DNA of 64,000 nucleotides. Origin: Nonomuraea typhae (lineage in GTDB: Bacteria; Actinomycetota; Actinomycetes; Streptosporangiales; Streptosporangiaceae). Location of the stretch: positions 372,001 to 436,000 of the forward strand of contig NZ_VRLV01000005.1 of the NCBI RefSeq assembly GCF_009760925.1, in the 5' to 3' direction. The position numbers were made by a program, and so were the translations under genes. The notes under the pieces were generated by a model, which was not told where the DNA came from, did no database searches, and was given only the letters and a program-made list of their open reading frames with translations. Positions within the stretch are counted from its first letter, which is position 1; each line of letters starts with the position of its first letter. Positions 15,970-24,583 of the stretch are shown piece by piece.

Positions 15970-16437
15970 GTGCGGACGCTGATCGTGTTGCGGCATGCGA
16001 AGGCCGCTCAGGTGCCGGGGCTGGCCGATCGGGAGCGGCCGTTGACGGAGCGGGGTGAGCGGGACGCCCAGCGGGTGGGCGATGAGCTCCGGGCGCTGGG
16101 GCACCGGCCGGACGTGGTGTTGTGTTCACCGGCGTTGCGGACGCGGCGCACCGCCGAGCTGGCCTTCCCCGATCAGGAGATCAGCTTCGAGCGGGACATC
16201 TACGAGGCGTATGCCGACGAGCTGCTGGCGTTGATCCGGTTGCAGGATCCGGAGGCGCGCACGATGGTCCTGTGCGGGCACAATCCGGGTGTGCACGAGC
16301 TGGCCCTGGGGTTGTCCGGCGGCGAGTTCGGGTTTCGGCCGGGTTCGTTCGCGGTGATCCGGACAGACTCCGAGTGGGTAGACCTCTGGCCAGGGGCGGG
16401 GAACCTGGTCACGCACTGGGACCCCAAACAGGCGTAG
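15970..16437 (+). CDS. SixA-like histidine phosphatase
   Basis: This 155-residue protein of the histidine phosphatase (phosphoglycerate mutase) superfamily has the catalytic motif LIVLRHAKA (Arg8, His9), SPALRTRRTAEL and the second histidine in MVLCGHNPGVHEL. The size fits SixA-type phosphohistidine phosphatases, which remove phosphate from protein histidines; the target here is unknown. Start is GTG 15970 with AGGGGG in the tail of the preceding small gene. A membrane protein gene follows after 85 bases. Confidence 0.87.
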   Translation: MRTLIVLRHAKAAQVPGLADRERPLTERGERDAQRVGDELRALGHRPDVVLCSPALRTRRTAELAFPDQEISFERDIYEAYADELLALIRLQDPEARTMVLCGHNPGVHELALGLSGGEFGFRPGSFAVIRTDSEWVDLWPGAGNLVTHWDPKQA

Positions 16438-16522
16438 GGGCACGGGCGCCGCGCCGTCACCAGCACAGCATGCGGCGGGTCCGGGAGCGTGGGCCGCGCC
16501 GCCGGACCGGGGGCACGCATCC

Positions 16523-18682
16523 ATGCGGGGGACGCTTCGTTCGCTGCGGCGCGGGTTCGAACTGCCCGCGCGGCCGCCTTGGGGCTATGGGCTGCTGTGC
16601 GGGGTGGCGATCGCGTTGCCGCTGGTCGTGGGCGCGGCCGTGGGGGCGTCGCATGCCGGCGGACTGGCCGCTCTGGGTGCGTATTTCACGGCATTTGGTG
16701 ACACGTACGGCAAGCCGTACGGACAGCGTGCCAGGAACCTGGCGATCAAGGTGGGGCTCATCGCGGCCGGGTTCTGGGCCGGGACCCTCGTCGCACCCCA
16801 TCCGTGGTGGGCCGTCGGCGTGGTCGGGCTCGTCGCGGCGGCCGGAGGGCAGTGGCAGACCGTGGGCCTGCCGCCGGTCCTGGCCACGGTCATCGGCTTC
16901 TACGTGCTGTCTCCGGCGGGGTTCGACGGTGCGCTCATGGTCGGGCTCGGCGGGCTGGGGTACTGCGTGCTGGCGCTGGCCGCGTGGCCGGTGCGCCGGC
17001 TCGACCCGCTGAAGGACGCGCTGGACGCCGCCGTGGACGCCATGGCGGGCATGCTCGACGGATTCGACCTGCCCGAGGAGGAGTGGGCCGAGCGGCGCGA
17101 GCACGGCTCACAGGCCCTGGACGCCGCCGCCACCGCCTCGGCCGCCTACCACAGCGACGAGGGCGGCGACCGCTCTCCCGACGCCTACGTGCTGACCCTC
17201 GTGCGGATCTTCCACGAGACCGTGGCGCTGCGCTCCCTCCGGGCCCAGGCGGGCGCCGAACGGCAGGAGATCGACAAGGTCGTCGAGGCGCTGTCGGCCG
17301 CGCTGCGGCAGGTGGCCGCGGGCAGCGTCGTGGGCGTGCCGGTCGCGCTGGCGGCGCTGGCCGGGTTCGCCGAGCACATCTCCCGCCTGCGCGCCCGCGA
17401 CCTGTCCGACCCGGAATCGCTGCGCACGATCGCGCTGCTCGGCCAGGTACGGCGGTGCCTGGACCGGATCGCCGTCGCCGTCCGGACCGTCGGGCTGCTG
17501 GCCAGCGAAGGGGTGAAGGCGCCCGCGCGGCTGCCCCGCTTCACCTGGCAACTCACCGCAGGGAACGCGCCCGAGCACGCCGGCCGCCTCGGCATCGCCG
17601 CCGCCGTCGCGATGGCGTTGATGGTCGGGGTGCACGAGCACTACGGCAAGTGGTTCGTGTTCACCGTGCTGATCGGGCTGCGCCCGACCTATGGCGACAC
17701 CGTGGACCGCGTCGTGCTCCGAGTGGCCGGGACCGTCCTGGGCGCCGGGGTGGCCGCGCTGGTGCTCGGGGCGGTGCCCAGCGAGTACACGATCGTGGCC
17801 ACCGTGCTCGTCTTCGCCACCCTCGGCTTCGCGCTGCGGCAGGTCAGCTACGGGTACTGGTCGGTGTTCGCCACGCCGCTGGCGCTCCTGCTGACCGACT
17901 TCTCGACCCGCATCGACTGGCAGGCCGCCGGGACCCGCCTGCTGATGACCGCGGGCGGCGGCATCCTGGCCCTGGCAGCCGCCCGCGTCCTGTGGCCCCG
18001 AGGCGGCGCCGGCCACCTGAACCTCCTGGCCAGAGACCTCCTGCGCGGCCACGCCGCCATGATCCGCACCCTGGCCGAGCGCGACCTCGACGCCATGCCC
18101 GACCGCACCGAAGCCGCCGGCCAGTCCGCCGACCGCCTCCGCGACGCCCTCGACCGGCTGGACAAGGAGCCGAACGGCAAGGCCCCGCCGGAACTCCGGG
18201 AGGCCGTCACGCTGTCCAGGAAACTCCGGGACGACGCGCTGCTGCTGGCCGCCGTGCTGCGCGGCTCCGAGGCGGGCTCGGACGCCACCACCGCTGTCCT
18301 GGACACGGTGGCCGACCGCCTGTCCACGACCGCCCGCGCCGTCCGCGACAACACCCAGCCACCCCGGACAGACGGGGACGGCCTGGACGCCCTGCTGGAG
18401 GAAGCGGGGGAACGGGTCGACGAACTGATGGGCGAGGCCGCGGGCCAAGGAGCCCCACCGCGTGAGGGAGCCGGCCGGGTGGACGGCTCCGGGAGTGAGG
18501 GGGCCGGCCGGGCGGGTGACAAGGTCGGCCGGGTGGAACGGGGTGATGGTGAGGCGGCTGGGGATGGGCCTTCCGCGGTACGGCGGGCGTTGCGTCACGC
18601 CGTTGCCGCACACCCCGCGCTCCGCACCCTGACAGACGACGCCCTGTCCTTGACCAGAGCCCTCACCACCGCCCGCGACTGA
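16523..18682 (+). CDS. FUSC-family membrane protein (aromatic-acid exporter-like)
   Basis: The 719-residue protein contains two membrane blocks of about four to six helices each (residues about 20-160 and 350-490). Each is followed by a helical cytoplasmic region, the duplicated layout of FUSC/YccS/AaeB proteins. The second block contains FTVLIGLRPTYGDTVDRVVLRVAGT, typical of the family. Relatives export aromatic acids or polyamines, or have no known substrate. Residues about 630-670 are a low-complexity Gly/Arg/Glu linker (GAGRVDGSGSEGAGRAGD) not expected in the family. Start ATG 16523 has no strong ribosome site. Confidence 0.82.
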   Translation: MRGTLRSLRRGFELPARPPWGYGLLCGVAIALPLVVGAAVGASHAGGLAALGAYFTAFGDTYGKPYGQRARNLAIKVGLIAAGFWAGTLVAPHPWWAVGVVGLVAAAGGQWQTVGLPPVLATVIGFYVLSPAGFDGALMVGLGGLGYCVLALAAWPVRRLDPLKDALDAAVDAMAGMLDGFDLPEEEWAERREHGSQALDAAATASAAYHSDEGGDRSPDAYVLTLVRIFHETVALRSLRAQAGAERQEIDKVVEALSAALRQVAAGSVVGVPVALAALAGFAEHISRLRARDLSDPESLRTIALLGQVRRCLDRIAVAVRTVGLLASEGVKAPARLPRFTWQLTAGNAPEHAGRLGIAAAVAMALMVGVHEHYGKWFVFTVLIGLRPTYGDTVDRVVLRVAGTVLGAGVAALVLGAVPSEYTIVATVLVFATLGFALRQVSYGYWSVFATPLALLLTDFSTRIDWQAAGTRLLMTAGGGILALAAARVLWPRGGAGHLNLLARDLLRGHAAMIRTLAERDLDAMPDRTEAAGQSADRLRDALDRLDKEPNGKAPPELREAVTLSRKLRDDALLLAAVLRGSEAGSDATTAVLDTVADRLSTTARAVRDNTQPPRTDGDGLDALLEEAGERVDELMGEAAGQGAPPREGAGRVDGSGSEGAGRAGDKVGRVERGDGEAAGDGPSAVRRALRHAVAAHPALRTLTDDALSLTRALTTARD

Positions 18683-18812
18683 CCAACGGCCTACCCCGGC
18701 ACCCAAGCCGGGAGCGACCGACCACGACCTACCCAGGTGCCCAAGCCGGGAGCGGCCGCCGCCATCCCACCACCCGCACACCCCTCCGGCCGCCAATCCG
18801 GACCGGCCGGGA

Positions 18813-18914
18813 AACGTGCGTCGTAGCGGTGAGGACCACGTCCGACGTGAGAAGCGCCCGACGATCGGCGGTAACTCACGGCGGCGGGAGGTGGGAGCGG
18901 CGGCCCCGCCGTAA
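18813..18914 (-). repeat. 102-bp intergenic element, copy B (inverted)
   Basis: This is the reverse-orientation partner of 15580-15681 (90 of 102 bases identical, no gaps). Like copy A it begins just after the stop of an upstream gene on its own strand (serB, whose stop is at 18926-18928) following a T-rich run. The rest of 18683-18925 contains a 19-base direct repeat (about 18702 and 18740) and no gene. Confidence 0.9.
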
Positions 18915-18925
18915 ATAAAAAGCAG

Positions 18926-20197
18926 TCAGCCCATAGGGGCAAGAAGGTCCTCGGCGTCGGCGGCCTCGACCTCGTCGCGGGAGATGCCCAGGAGGTACAG
19001 GATCGCGTCCAGGTACGGGCTGTTGACCGCGGTGTCGGCGGCTTGGCGGACCACGGGCTTGGCGTTGAAGGCGATGCCCAGCCCCGCGACGGCGATCATG
19101 TCGAGGTCGTTGGCCCCGTCGCCGATGGCCACCGTCTGGCTGATGGGCAGGCCCGCCTCCATGGCGAAGCGCTCCAGGGCCCTGGCCTTGCCGGGGCGGT
19201 CGACGATGTCGCCGGTGACGCGGCCGGTCAGGTGGCCGTCGACGACCTCGAGGACGTTCGCGGCGGAGTAGTCGATGCCGAGTTCGGCCACCAGCGAGTC
19301 GGTGATCTGGGTGAACCCGCCGCTGACGATCGCGAATCGGTAGTCCAGGCGCTTCAGGGTCCGGACCAGGGTCCGGGCGCCCGCGGTCAGGACGACCTCC
19401 TGGCGGACCTGGTCGAAGACGGACGCGGGCAGGCCCTCCAGCAGCGCGACGCGGCGGCGCAGGGATTCGGCGAAGTCCAGTTCGCCACGCATCGCCTCTT
19501 CGGTGACGCGGGCGACCTCGTCCAGGCAGCCCGCGTGGGCGGCCAGGAGTTCGATGACCTCGCCCTGGATGAGGGTGGAGTCCACGTCCATGACGATGAG
19601 GCGCTTGGCCCGCCGGGACAGGCCGGTGCGCTGGACGGCCACGTCCACCTGCTGGGCGGCCGCCTCGGCGGCCAGTTCGACGCGGAGCGCGTCGGGGTCG
19701 GCGCCGGAGACGGACAGCTCGATACAGGTGACCGGCCATTGGGCCAGGCGTTCGATGCGGTCGATGTTGGCTCCGGCGGCGGCGATCTTTCCGGCGATTC
19801 CGGCGATCGCGGCCGGGGGGAGCGAGGGGCCGAGCACGCTGACGGACAGGCGGCCGCGGCGGCGCTGCTCCTTGGTGAGGGAGCCGGTGGAGAGCTCGAC
19901 CTCCAGCCCCAGGTCTTCCGCGACGCGTTCGACGGCCGTCCACATGGCGCCCAGGGTGCTGCCGGTCCCGGTGGAGGGGCCGCCCACGTAGGCGACGAGG
20001 ACGCCCAGGGTGAGCCGGCCGCGGATGACGACCTGCTCGATATCGGAGACGGTGACCGGAAAGCCGGCCAGGACGGAGAACAGGCGACTCGTGACACCGG
20101 GCCGGTCCGGGCCGGTGAGCGTGATCAGGAGGGTGCGCTGGTCCACTTGAGCCACGCTACTGGGCGCGCGCGGCTGCTTGCTCACCAGGCCCATCAT
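18926..20197 (-). CDS. serB: Phosphoserine phosphatase with N-terminal ACT domains
   Basis: The protein has up to 423 residues. The N-terminal half holds two ACT-like regulatory repeats (ITLTGPDRPGVTSRLFSVL near 30 and a second near 120-190). The C-terminal HAD domain has VMDVDSTLIQGEVIELLA with the nucleophilic Asp, IVSGGF (motif II) and VAIGDGANDLDMIAVAGLGIAFNAKP (motifs III/IV). It performs the last step of serine synthesis, phosphoserine to serine, and the ACT domains suggest amino-acid feedback. ATG 20197/20194 opens the frame; GTG 20155 would match the usual family start better. The stop lies 12 bases from repeat copy B. Confidence 0.93.
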   Translation of the reverse strand: MMGLVSKQPRAPSSVAQVDQRTLLITLTGPDRPGVTSRLFSVLAGFPVTVSDIEQVVIRGRLTLGVLVAYVGGPSTGTGSTLGAMWTAVERVAEDLGLEVELSTGSLTKEQRRRGRLSVSVLGPSLPPAAIAGIAGKIAAAGANIDRIERLAQWPVTCIELSVSGADPDALRVELAAEAAAQQVDVAVQRTGLSRRAKRLIVMDVDSTLIQGEVIELLAAHAGCLDEVARVTEEAMRGELDFAESLRRRVALLEGLPASVFDQVRQEVVLTAGARTLVRTLKRLDYRFAIVSGGFTQITDSLVAELGIDYSAANVLEVVDGHLTGRVTGDIVDRPGKARALERFAMEAGLPISQTVAIGDGANDLDMIAVAGLGIAFNAKPVVRQAADTAVNSPYLDAILYLLGISRDEVEAADAEDLLAPMG

Positions 20198-20251
20198 TCG
20201 GACAGTGAACCCCGGACACCGGGTCCGGGGTTCCGCGTCCGCGCCCGCGGG

Positions 20252-20800
20252 TCAGCCCGCGATCTTGGTCTTGACCTTCTTGCCGTAGAACCAGCGCTCG
20301 TAGCCGCCGATCCGGTCGATCTCTTCCTTGTCCAGGTTCTCCATGCCGATCGGCACGTCGTAGACCAGCGCGCCGAGTTCGGCGGTGGCGACGCCCTTGG
20401 TGGTCTTCTTCAGGGTGACCTCGATGCCGAGCCAGTCGACGTCGCCCTTGGCCAGCTCCCACGGGCCCCAGCACCAGAACTCGACCGTGTCGGTCTCGCA
20501 CTTGGTGCCCTTGGGCCCGCCGTAGTAGATCTTGCCCGTGATGCCCTTGGGCAGCTTGCCGCCGAGCCAGTAGGCGTCGGCCTGGTGCGGCCCGGTGTTG
20601 AGAACCTTGATCCGGTAGGTGATCTTGCCGCCGCGCTTCACCGTCTTGGGCGCCGTGATGGTGGTCTTCATGACGGAGTACGGCTCGTCCGCGCTCGCCT
20701 TGACGGCCGCGGTGGCGGAGGCGGAGGCGGGGACGGCCGGCAGGATCAGGGCGCCCGCAATGAGAGTGAAGGCTGCGGCCTTCGTGATGGACTTCGGCAT
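20252..20800 (-). CDS. Secreted DUF11-like beta protein, paralogue 1
   Basis: This 182-residue protein has a Sec signal peptide (basic start, hydrophobic core AAAFTLIAGALILP, cut near ASA-SA). The mature part resembles one CARDB/DUF11-type beta-sandwich: KRGGKITYRIKVLNTGPHQA, then GPKGTKCETDTVEFWCWGPW, where two cysteines probably form a disulfide. It is clearly paralogous to the product of 24584-25240. The molecular function is unknown; DUF11-like domains usually occur in surface proteins. It has a good hydrophobic leader but no membrane anchor, so it is probably free outside the cell. Confidence 0.8.
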   Translation of the reverse strand: MPKSITKAAAFTLIAGALILPAVPASASATAAVKASADEPYSVMKTTITAPKTVKRGGKITYRIKVLNTGPHQADAYWLGGKLPKGITGKIYYGGPKGTKCETDTVEFWCWGPWELAKGDVDWLGIEVTLKKTTKGVATAELGALVYDVPIGMENLDKEEIDRIGGYERWFYGKKVKTKIAG

Positions 20801-20890
20801 TCAGGTGCTCCGTGAGGATGAGGGACGCGATTAGGCCCCCGACAAATGTCGGCTTTTCCTATCACGTGAGCAAAATCTATGCAAAGTACT

Positions 20891-22042
20891 TTATTTCATT
20901 ATCAGGTGGACATCGCCAAACTCGTGCCACAGATACCTCTCCTTCAGCGCCTGTGCGTAGGCGTCCGTGAGCGCCTCGTGGCCCGCGAACGCGGTCAGCA
21001 TGAGCAGGTGGCTGGATCGCGGCTCGTGAAAACCAGTGATCAGCGCGGTGGCCGCCCGCGGCGGCGTGCGCGGGGTGACCAGGTGCGTCGTCCAGCCGGC
21101 CGCGGCGTGGACCAGGCCGCCCGGGCCCACCGCCGATTCCAGGGCCCTGACCACGGTGGTGCCCACTGCCACCACCCGGCCGCCGTCGCGCCGGGTCAGG
21201 TTGACCAGGCGGGCCGTGTGCTCGGGCACGTCGTACCGCTCGGCGTACGGCGGCTCGTCGTGCTCGGGCGAGGCGACCCCGGTGTGCAGGGTGATCGGCG
21301 CCACCCGGACGCCCCTGGACACCAGCGCGGTCACCAGCTCCGCCGTGAACGGCCGCCCGGCGCTCGGCATCTCCGCGCTGCCCGGGACGGTCCCGAACAC
21401 CGTCTGGTAGTCGGCCAGCGGCCAGTCCCGCTCCACGTAGGAGTAGCGGATCGGGACGCCCTTCCTGGCCAGGTACTTCTCGACGTTCTGGTCCAGCCGG
21501 GCCCGCCACAGCCGCGGGGTCTCGCGCTCGATGAGCTGCAGCGTGGCGTTCCCCGGGAGCGGCAGCCACTCGCCGGGCGCGCCGCCACCGTAGGGCGCCG
21601 AGCCCTTCGCGGTACGGCGGCGCAGCTCCACCAGCCAGGTCCCGTCCTCCCGGGCGGTGGAGAAGTGCACGGCCAGCCGGTCCAGCCGCACGGCGGCAGG
21701 AAGCGTGCCCGAGTTGTTGACCACGATGAGGTCGCCGGGGTCCAGCTGAGCGGGCAGGTCGTGGAAGCGGTGATGGCTGTGCTCGCCACCCCTGCTGACC
21801 AGGAGGCGTACCCCGTCCCGCGGCACCCCCCGGGACTCCGGCGGCGCGTGAGCCTCCAACTCCTCGGGCACCGCGAAGTCGAGCACCGCGGATCCGGGCG
21901 CCGCGAGATCGGGCGCCGCGAGATCGGGCATCGTGGAGCCGGGCGCCGTGAAGCCGGATGCCCCCTCCGGCCCCACCCCGGGCTTCCCCGGCTCTGCAGA
22001 CACGTGCGGCCCGGAGGCGTCACCATGCAGGGTCGCCGTCAT
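20891..22042 (-). CDS. queA: S-adenosylmethionine:tRNA ribosyltransferase-isomerase-like protein
   Basis: This 383-residue protein has the QueA fold: LDFAVPEELEAHAPPE with ESRG (usually PxxRDxxRLL), RDGVRLLVSR, DLIVVNNSGTLPA, GRPFTAELVTAL, APITLHTGVASPEHDEPPYAERYDVPEHTA and VGTTVVRALES. The classical enzyme moves the ribosyl group of SAM onto 7-aminomethyl-7-deazaguanine in tRNA (queuosine synthesis). This version is divergent in the first motif and carries a 40-residue Ala/Pro/Gly N-terminal extension with APDLAAPG-like repeats. It is coupled to an SDR gene, so a non-canonical substrate is possible. Start ATG 22042 overlaps the SDR stop (ATGA). Confidence 0.85.
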   Translation of the reverse strand: MTATLHGDASGPHVSAEPGKPGVGPEGASGFTAPGSTMPDLAAPDLAAPGSAVLDFAVPEELEAHAPPESRGVPRDGVRLLVSRGGEHSHHRFHDLPAQLDPGDLIVVNNSGTLPAAVRLDRLAVHFSTAREDGTWLVELRRRTAKGSAPYGGGAPGEWLPLPGNATLQLIERETPRLWRARLDQNVEKYLARKGVPIRYSYVERDWPLADYQTVFGTVPGSAEMPSAGRPFTAELVTALVSRGVRVAPITLHTGVASPEHDEPPYAERYDVPEHTARLVNLTRRDGGRVVAVGTTVVRALESAVGPGGLVHAAAGWTTHLVTPRTPPRAATALITGFHEPRSSHLLMLTAFAGHEALTDAYAQALKERYLWHEFGDVHLIMK

Positions 22043-22695
22043 TGCAGGCTCACCCGGCCACTGGCCGGACGACGCTCGATGAGTTCGTGCAGCGCCCGCG
22101 CCACGTCCTCCGGATCGGCCGCCCCCGCCGCCTCCTCGGCCCCCACGGCGTCGGCCAGCATCCGGGTGTTCATCTCGCCCGGGTCCGCCCACCAGACGGC
22201 CACGTCGGGCTCCTCGGCGGCCAGGACGTTCGACAGCTGCTCCAGCGCCGCCTTGGTGGCCCCGTAGCCGCCCCACCCCTCGTAGGCCCCGGTGGCGGCG
22301 TCGGAGGTGATGTTCACGATCGCTCCCCGCGCCGCCCGCACGGCCGGGATCGTCGCCTGGATGAGGGAGAGCGGGGCGATCACGTTGGTCTCCAGGAGCA
22401 CGCGGAACGCCTCCAGCGGGTACCCGGCGATCTTGGGCAGCGGGGTCGCCCCGAGCCCGCTGGCGTTGTTGACCAGCAGGTCGAGCGTGGGCACGGCCGT
22501 GGCCAGCCGTTCGCGGTGCGCGGCGTCGGCCACGTCGCCGGGGATCGCGGTGGCGCCCAGCTCGGCCGCGACCTTCTCCAGGTCCTCGGCCCCGCGGGCG
22601 GTGAGGACGAGATTCCATCCCGCACCTGCCAGGGACCTCGCGAGGGCGAGGCCGAGACCGCGGGAAGCGCCGGTGATGAGTGCGGTGTTCGTCAT
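22039..22695 (-). CDS. Short-chain dehydrogenase/reductase
   Basis: The protein has 218 residues and a classical SDR Rossmann fold: TNTALITGASRGLGLALA (TGxxxGxG), LLVNNASG, a catalytic Ser in NITSDAA, and Y-G-A-T-K as the YxxxK motif. It presumably uses NADP(H); the substrate is unknown. Start ATG 22695 gives the family N-terminus. Its last codon overlaps the start of queA, so both are made from one message. The divergent histidine kinase starts 93 bases away. Confidence 0.86.
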   Translation of the reverse strand: MTNTALITGASRGLGLALARSLAGAGWNLVLTARGAEDLEKVAAELGATAIPGDVADAAHRERLATAVPTLDLLVNNASGLGATPLPKIAGYPLEAFRVLLETNVIAPLSLIQATIPAVRAARGAIVNITSDAATGAYEGWGGYGATKAALEQLSNVLAAEEPDVAVWWADPGEMNTRMLADAVGAEEAAGAADPEDVARALHELIERRPASGRVSLQ

Positions 22696-22776
22696 GTCCA
22701 CGACGGTAAAAAGGGGCGGCCCGCCGTACATCGGGCTGAAGTCCTGCCCGGGACTGGGCACATCGACCTAGGACCA

Positions 22777-22782
22777 TAGAGT
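22777..22782 (+). promoter_or_regulatory. Likely -10 element of a leaderless two-component operon
   Basis: TAGAGT ends six bases before the GTG start at 22789, the distance expected when transcription begins at the start codon itself. No Shine-Dalgarno is present before this GTG. A matching -35 is not clear. Confidence 0.5.
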
Positions 22783-22788
22783 GGTCGG

Positions 22789-23904
22789 GTGACCCCCGAT
22801 CGCGACGAGATCCTGCAGGCCGTGAGCACGGCCGTGCTGGCGGTGACCCGGCACCTGTCGGTTCGCGAGGTGCTGCAGGTGATCGTGCGCTCCGCGCAGC
22901 GGCTGCTCGACGCCCGTTACGCGGCGCTCGGCGTGCCCGACGAGGAGGGGTCGTTCGCCGAGTTCGTCGCCGAGGGGCTGACCGACCGGCAGTGGGAGGC
23001 GATCGGGCCGCTGCCCCGCCAGCACGGCATGCTCGGCGCGATGCTCCGCGAGGGGACCCCGGCCCGGCTGCCCGACCTGCGCACGGATCCGCGGTTCGAG
23101 TGGTGGCCGAAGGCGCATCCGGTCATGAAGGACTTCCTGGGCGTCCCCATCCGCGACGGCGAGCAGATCCTCGGCATCATCTTCCTGGCCAACAAGCGCA
23201 CGCCCGGCGGCTTCACGCAGGAGGACCAGGACCTGCTGACGTTGTTCGCCGCGCACGCGGCCATCGCGCTCATCAACGCCCGGCTGTATGAGCAGGGCCG
23301 CGAGCTGGCGCTGGTCGAGGAGCGCAACCGCATGGCCCGCGAGCTGCACGACGCGGTCACCCAGAAGCTGTTCTCGCTGCGCCTGACCGCCCAGGCCGCC
23401 GCGACGATGCTGCACACCGCCCCCGACAAGGCCGCCGCCGAGCTCGACCGCGTCCAGATGCTGGCCGGCGAGGCGCTGGCCGAGCTGCGCGCGGTCATCA
23501 TCGAGCTGCGGCCGGCCGACCTCGACCGGCACGGCCTGTCCGAGACGCTGCGCAAGCACGTGCGCATGCTCGACCGCCTCCAGGCCGCGCAGATCAGCTT
23601 CGACTGCGACGGACTGCCGCCGCTGGACCCGGCGGTCGAGGTCGTCGTGCTGCGGGTGGCGCAGGAGGCCCTGCACAACGCCCTGCGCCACGCCGGCGCC
23701 CGTCAGGTCTGGGTACGGCTGGCGTACTCGGACGGCAAGCTGTCGCTGTCGGTGGCCGACGACGGCAGCGGCTTCGACCAGGCCGGCTCCCGGGGGCTGG
23801 GGCTGGCGTCCATGAAGGATCGGGCCGAGTCGGTGGGCGGCTCCCTGACCGTCACCTCGGCCCGCGACCAGGGGACCACGGTCCTGGTGGAGGTGGAAAT
23901 TTGA
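22789..23904 (+). CDS. GAF-domain sensor histidine kinase (HisKA_3 type)
   Basis: This 371-residue soluble kinase has a GAF domain at residues about 20-165 (LDARYAALGVPDEEG, DFLGVPIRDGEQILGIIFLANK). A HisKA_3 dimerisation segment follows, VEERNRMARELHDAVTQKLFS with phospho-acceptor His187. An HATPase domain contains VAQEALHNALRHA (N box), VADDGSGFD and SRGLGLASMKDRAESVGG. The absence of membrane segments means it senses an internal signal, perhaps through the GAF domain (redox, haem or a small ligand, as in DevS-like kinases; no haem ligand can be assigned). The response regulator start overlaps its stop. Confidence 0.92.
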   Translation: MTPDRDEILQAVSTAVLAVTRHLSVREVLQVIVRSAQRLLDARYAALGVPDEEGSFAEFVAEGLTDRQWEAIGPLPRQHGMLGAMLREGTPARLPDLRTDPRFEWWPKAHPVMKDFLGVPIRDGEQILGIIFLANKRTPGGFTQEDQDLLTLFAAHAAIALINARLYEQGRELALVEERNRMARELHDAVTQKLFSLRLTAQAAATMLHTAPDKAAAELDRVQMLAGEALAELRAVIIELRPADLDRHGLSETLRKHVRMLDRLQAAQISFDCDGLPPLDPAVEVVVLRVAQEALHNALRHAGARQVWVRLAYSDGKLSLSVADDGSGFDQAGSRGLGLASMKDRAESVGGSLTVTSARDQGTTVLVEVEI

Positions 23905-24533
23905 TCAAGGTGCTGATCGCCGACGACCATCCGGTGGTGCGCCAGGGGCTGCGCACGTTCCTCGATCTGCAGGAGGACATCACGGTCGTGGGCGAGGCCG
24001 GCGACGGCCGCGAGGCTGTGGACCTGGTCGCGGAGCTCGAGCCGGACGTCCTTCTCCTGGACCTCAAGATGCCGGTGCTGGACGGCCTGGGCGCTCTGGA
24101 GCAGCTGAGCGGCGCACCGACCCGGGTGGTCGTGCTCACCTCGGTCAGCGACCGCTCCGACGTCGCCCCGGCGATGCGCGCCGGCGCCGCCGGGTTCCTC
24201 TACAAGGACGTGGACCCGTCGGCGCTCGTGCAGGCGGTGCGCGCGGTCCACGGCGGCCAGGTCCTACTGGCGCCGGAGGCGGCCGAGGCCATGATGACCG
24301 CCGCGGCCGGCGCCGCCCTCGCGCCCCAGGTTCCCGGCCCGGTCCAGTTGACCGAACGCGAGCGCGAGGTGCTGGCGCTGATCGCGGCCGGCCGTTCCAA
24401 CCGGGAGATCGCCCGGTCGCTGGCGGTCGCGGAGAAGACGGTCAAGACCCACGTCTCCAACGTGCTGATGAAACTCGGCGTCCAGGACCGCACTCAGGCC
24501 GCCCTCTACGCCGTCCGCCACGGTCTCGCCTGA
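23901..24533 (+). CDS. NarL/LuxR-family response regulator
   Basis: This 210-residue protein is a receiver domain (VLIADDHPVVRQGL, phospho-acceptor Asp54 in LLLDLKMP, VLTSVSD, LYKDVDP) plus a C-terminal LuxR helix-turn-helix (LTEREREVLALIAAGRSNREIARSLAVAEKTVKTHVSNVL). Start is TTG 23901, overlapping the kinase stop as TTGA, with GGAGGTGGAA as ribosome site in the end of the kinase gene. It is the cognate partner of the upstream kinase. Targets are unknown; the two secreted paralogues flanking this region are candidates by position only. Confidence 0.92.
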   Translation: MIKVLIADDHPVVRQGLRTFLDLQEDITVVGEAGDGREAVDLVAELEPDVLLLDLKMPVLDGLGALEQLSGAPTRVVVLTSVSDRSDVAPAMRAGAAGFLYKDVDPSALVQAVRAVHGGQVLLAPEAAEAMMTAAAGAALAPQVPGPVQLTEREREVLALIAAGRSNREIARSLAVAEKTVKTHVSNVLMKLGVQDRTQAALYAVRHGLA

Positions 24534-24543
24534 AGGGCAAAGG

Positions 24544-24573
24544 CGGCCGGGCGCCGGAGCAGGCGCCCGGCCG
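24544..24573. terminator. Bidirectional hairpin terminator
   Basis: CGGCCGGGCGCC (24544-24555) pairs perfectly with GGCGCCCGGCCG (24562-24573) around a 6-base loop. It separates the response regulator from the convergent secreted-protein gene. Confidence 0.85.
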
Positions 24574-24583
24574 GCTCAGCGGA

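Noticed and set aside
16126..16524. Minus-strand frame opposite the SixA-like gene
   Set aside because: Antisense of a gene with intact catalytic motifs; no start signal.
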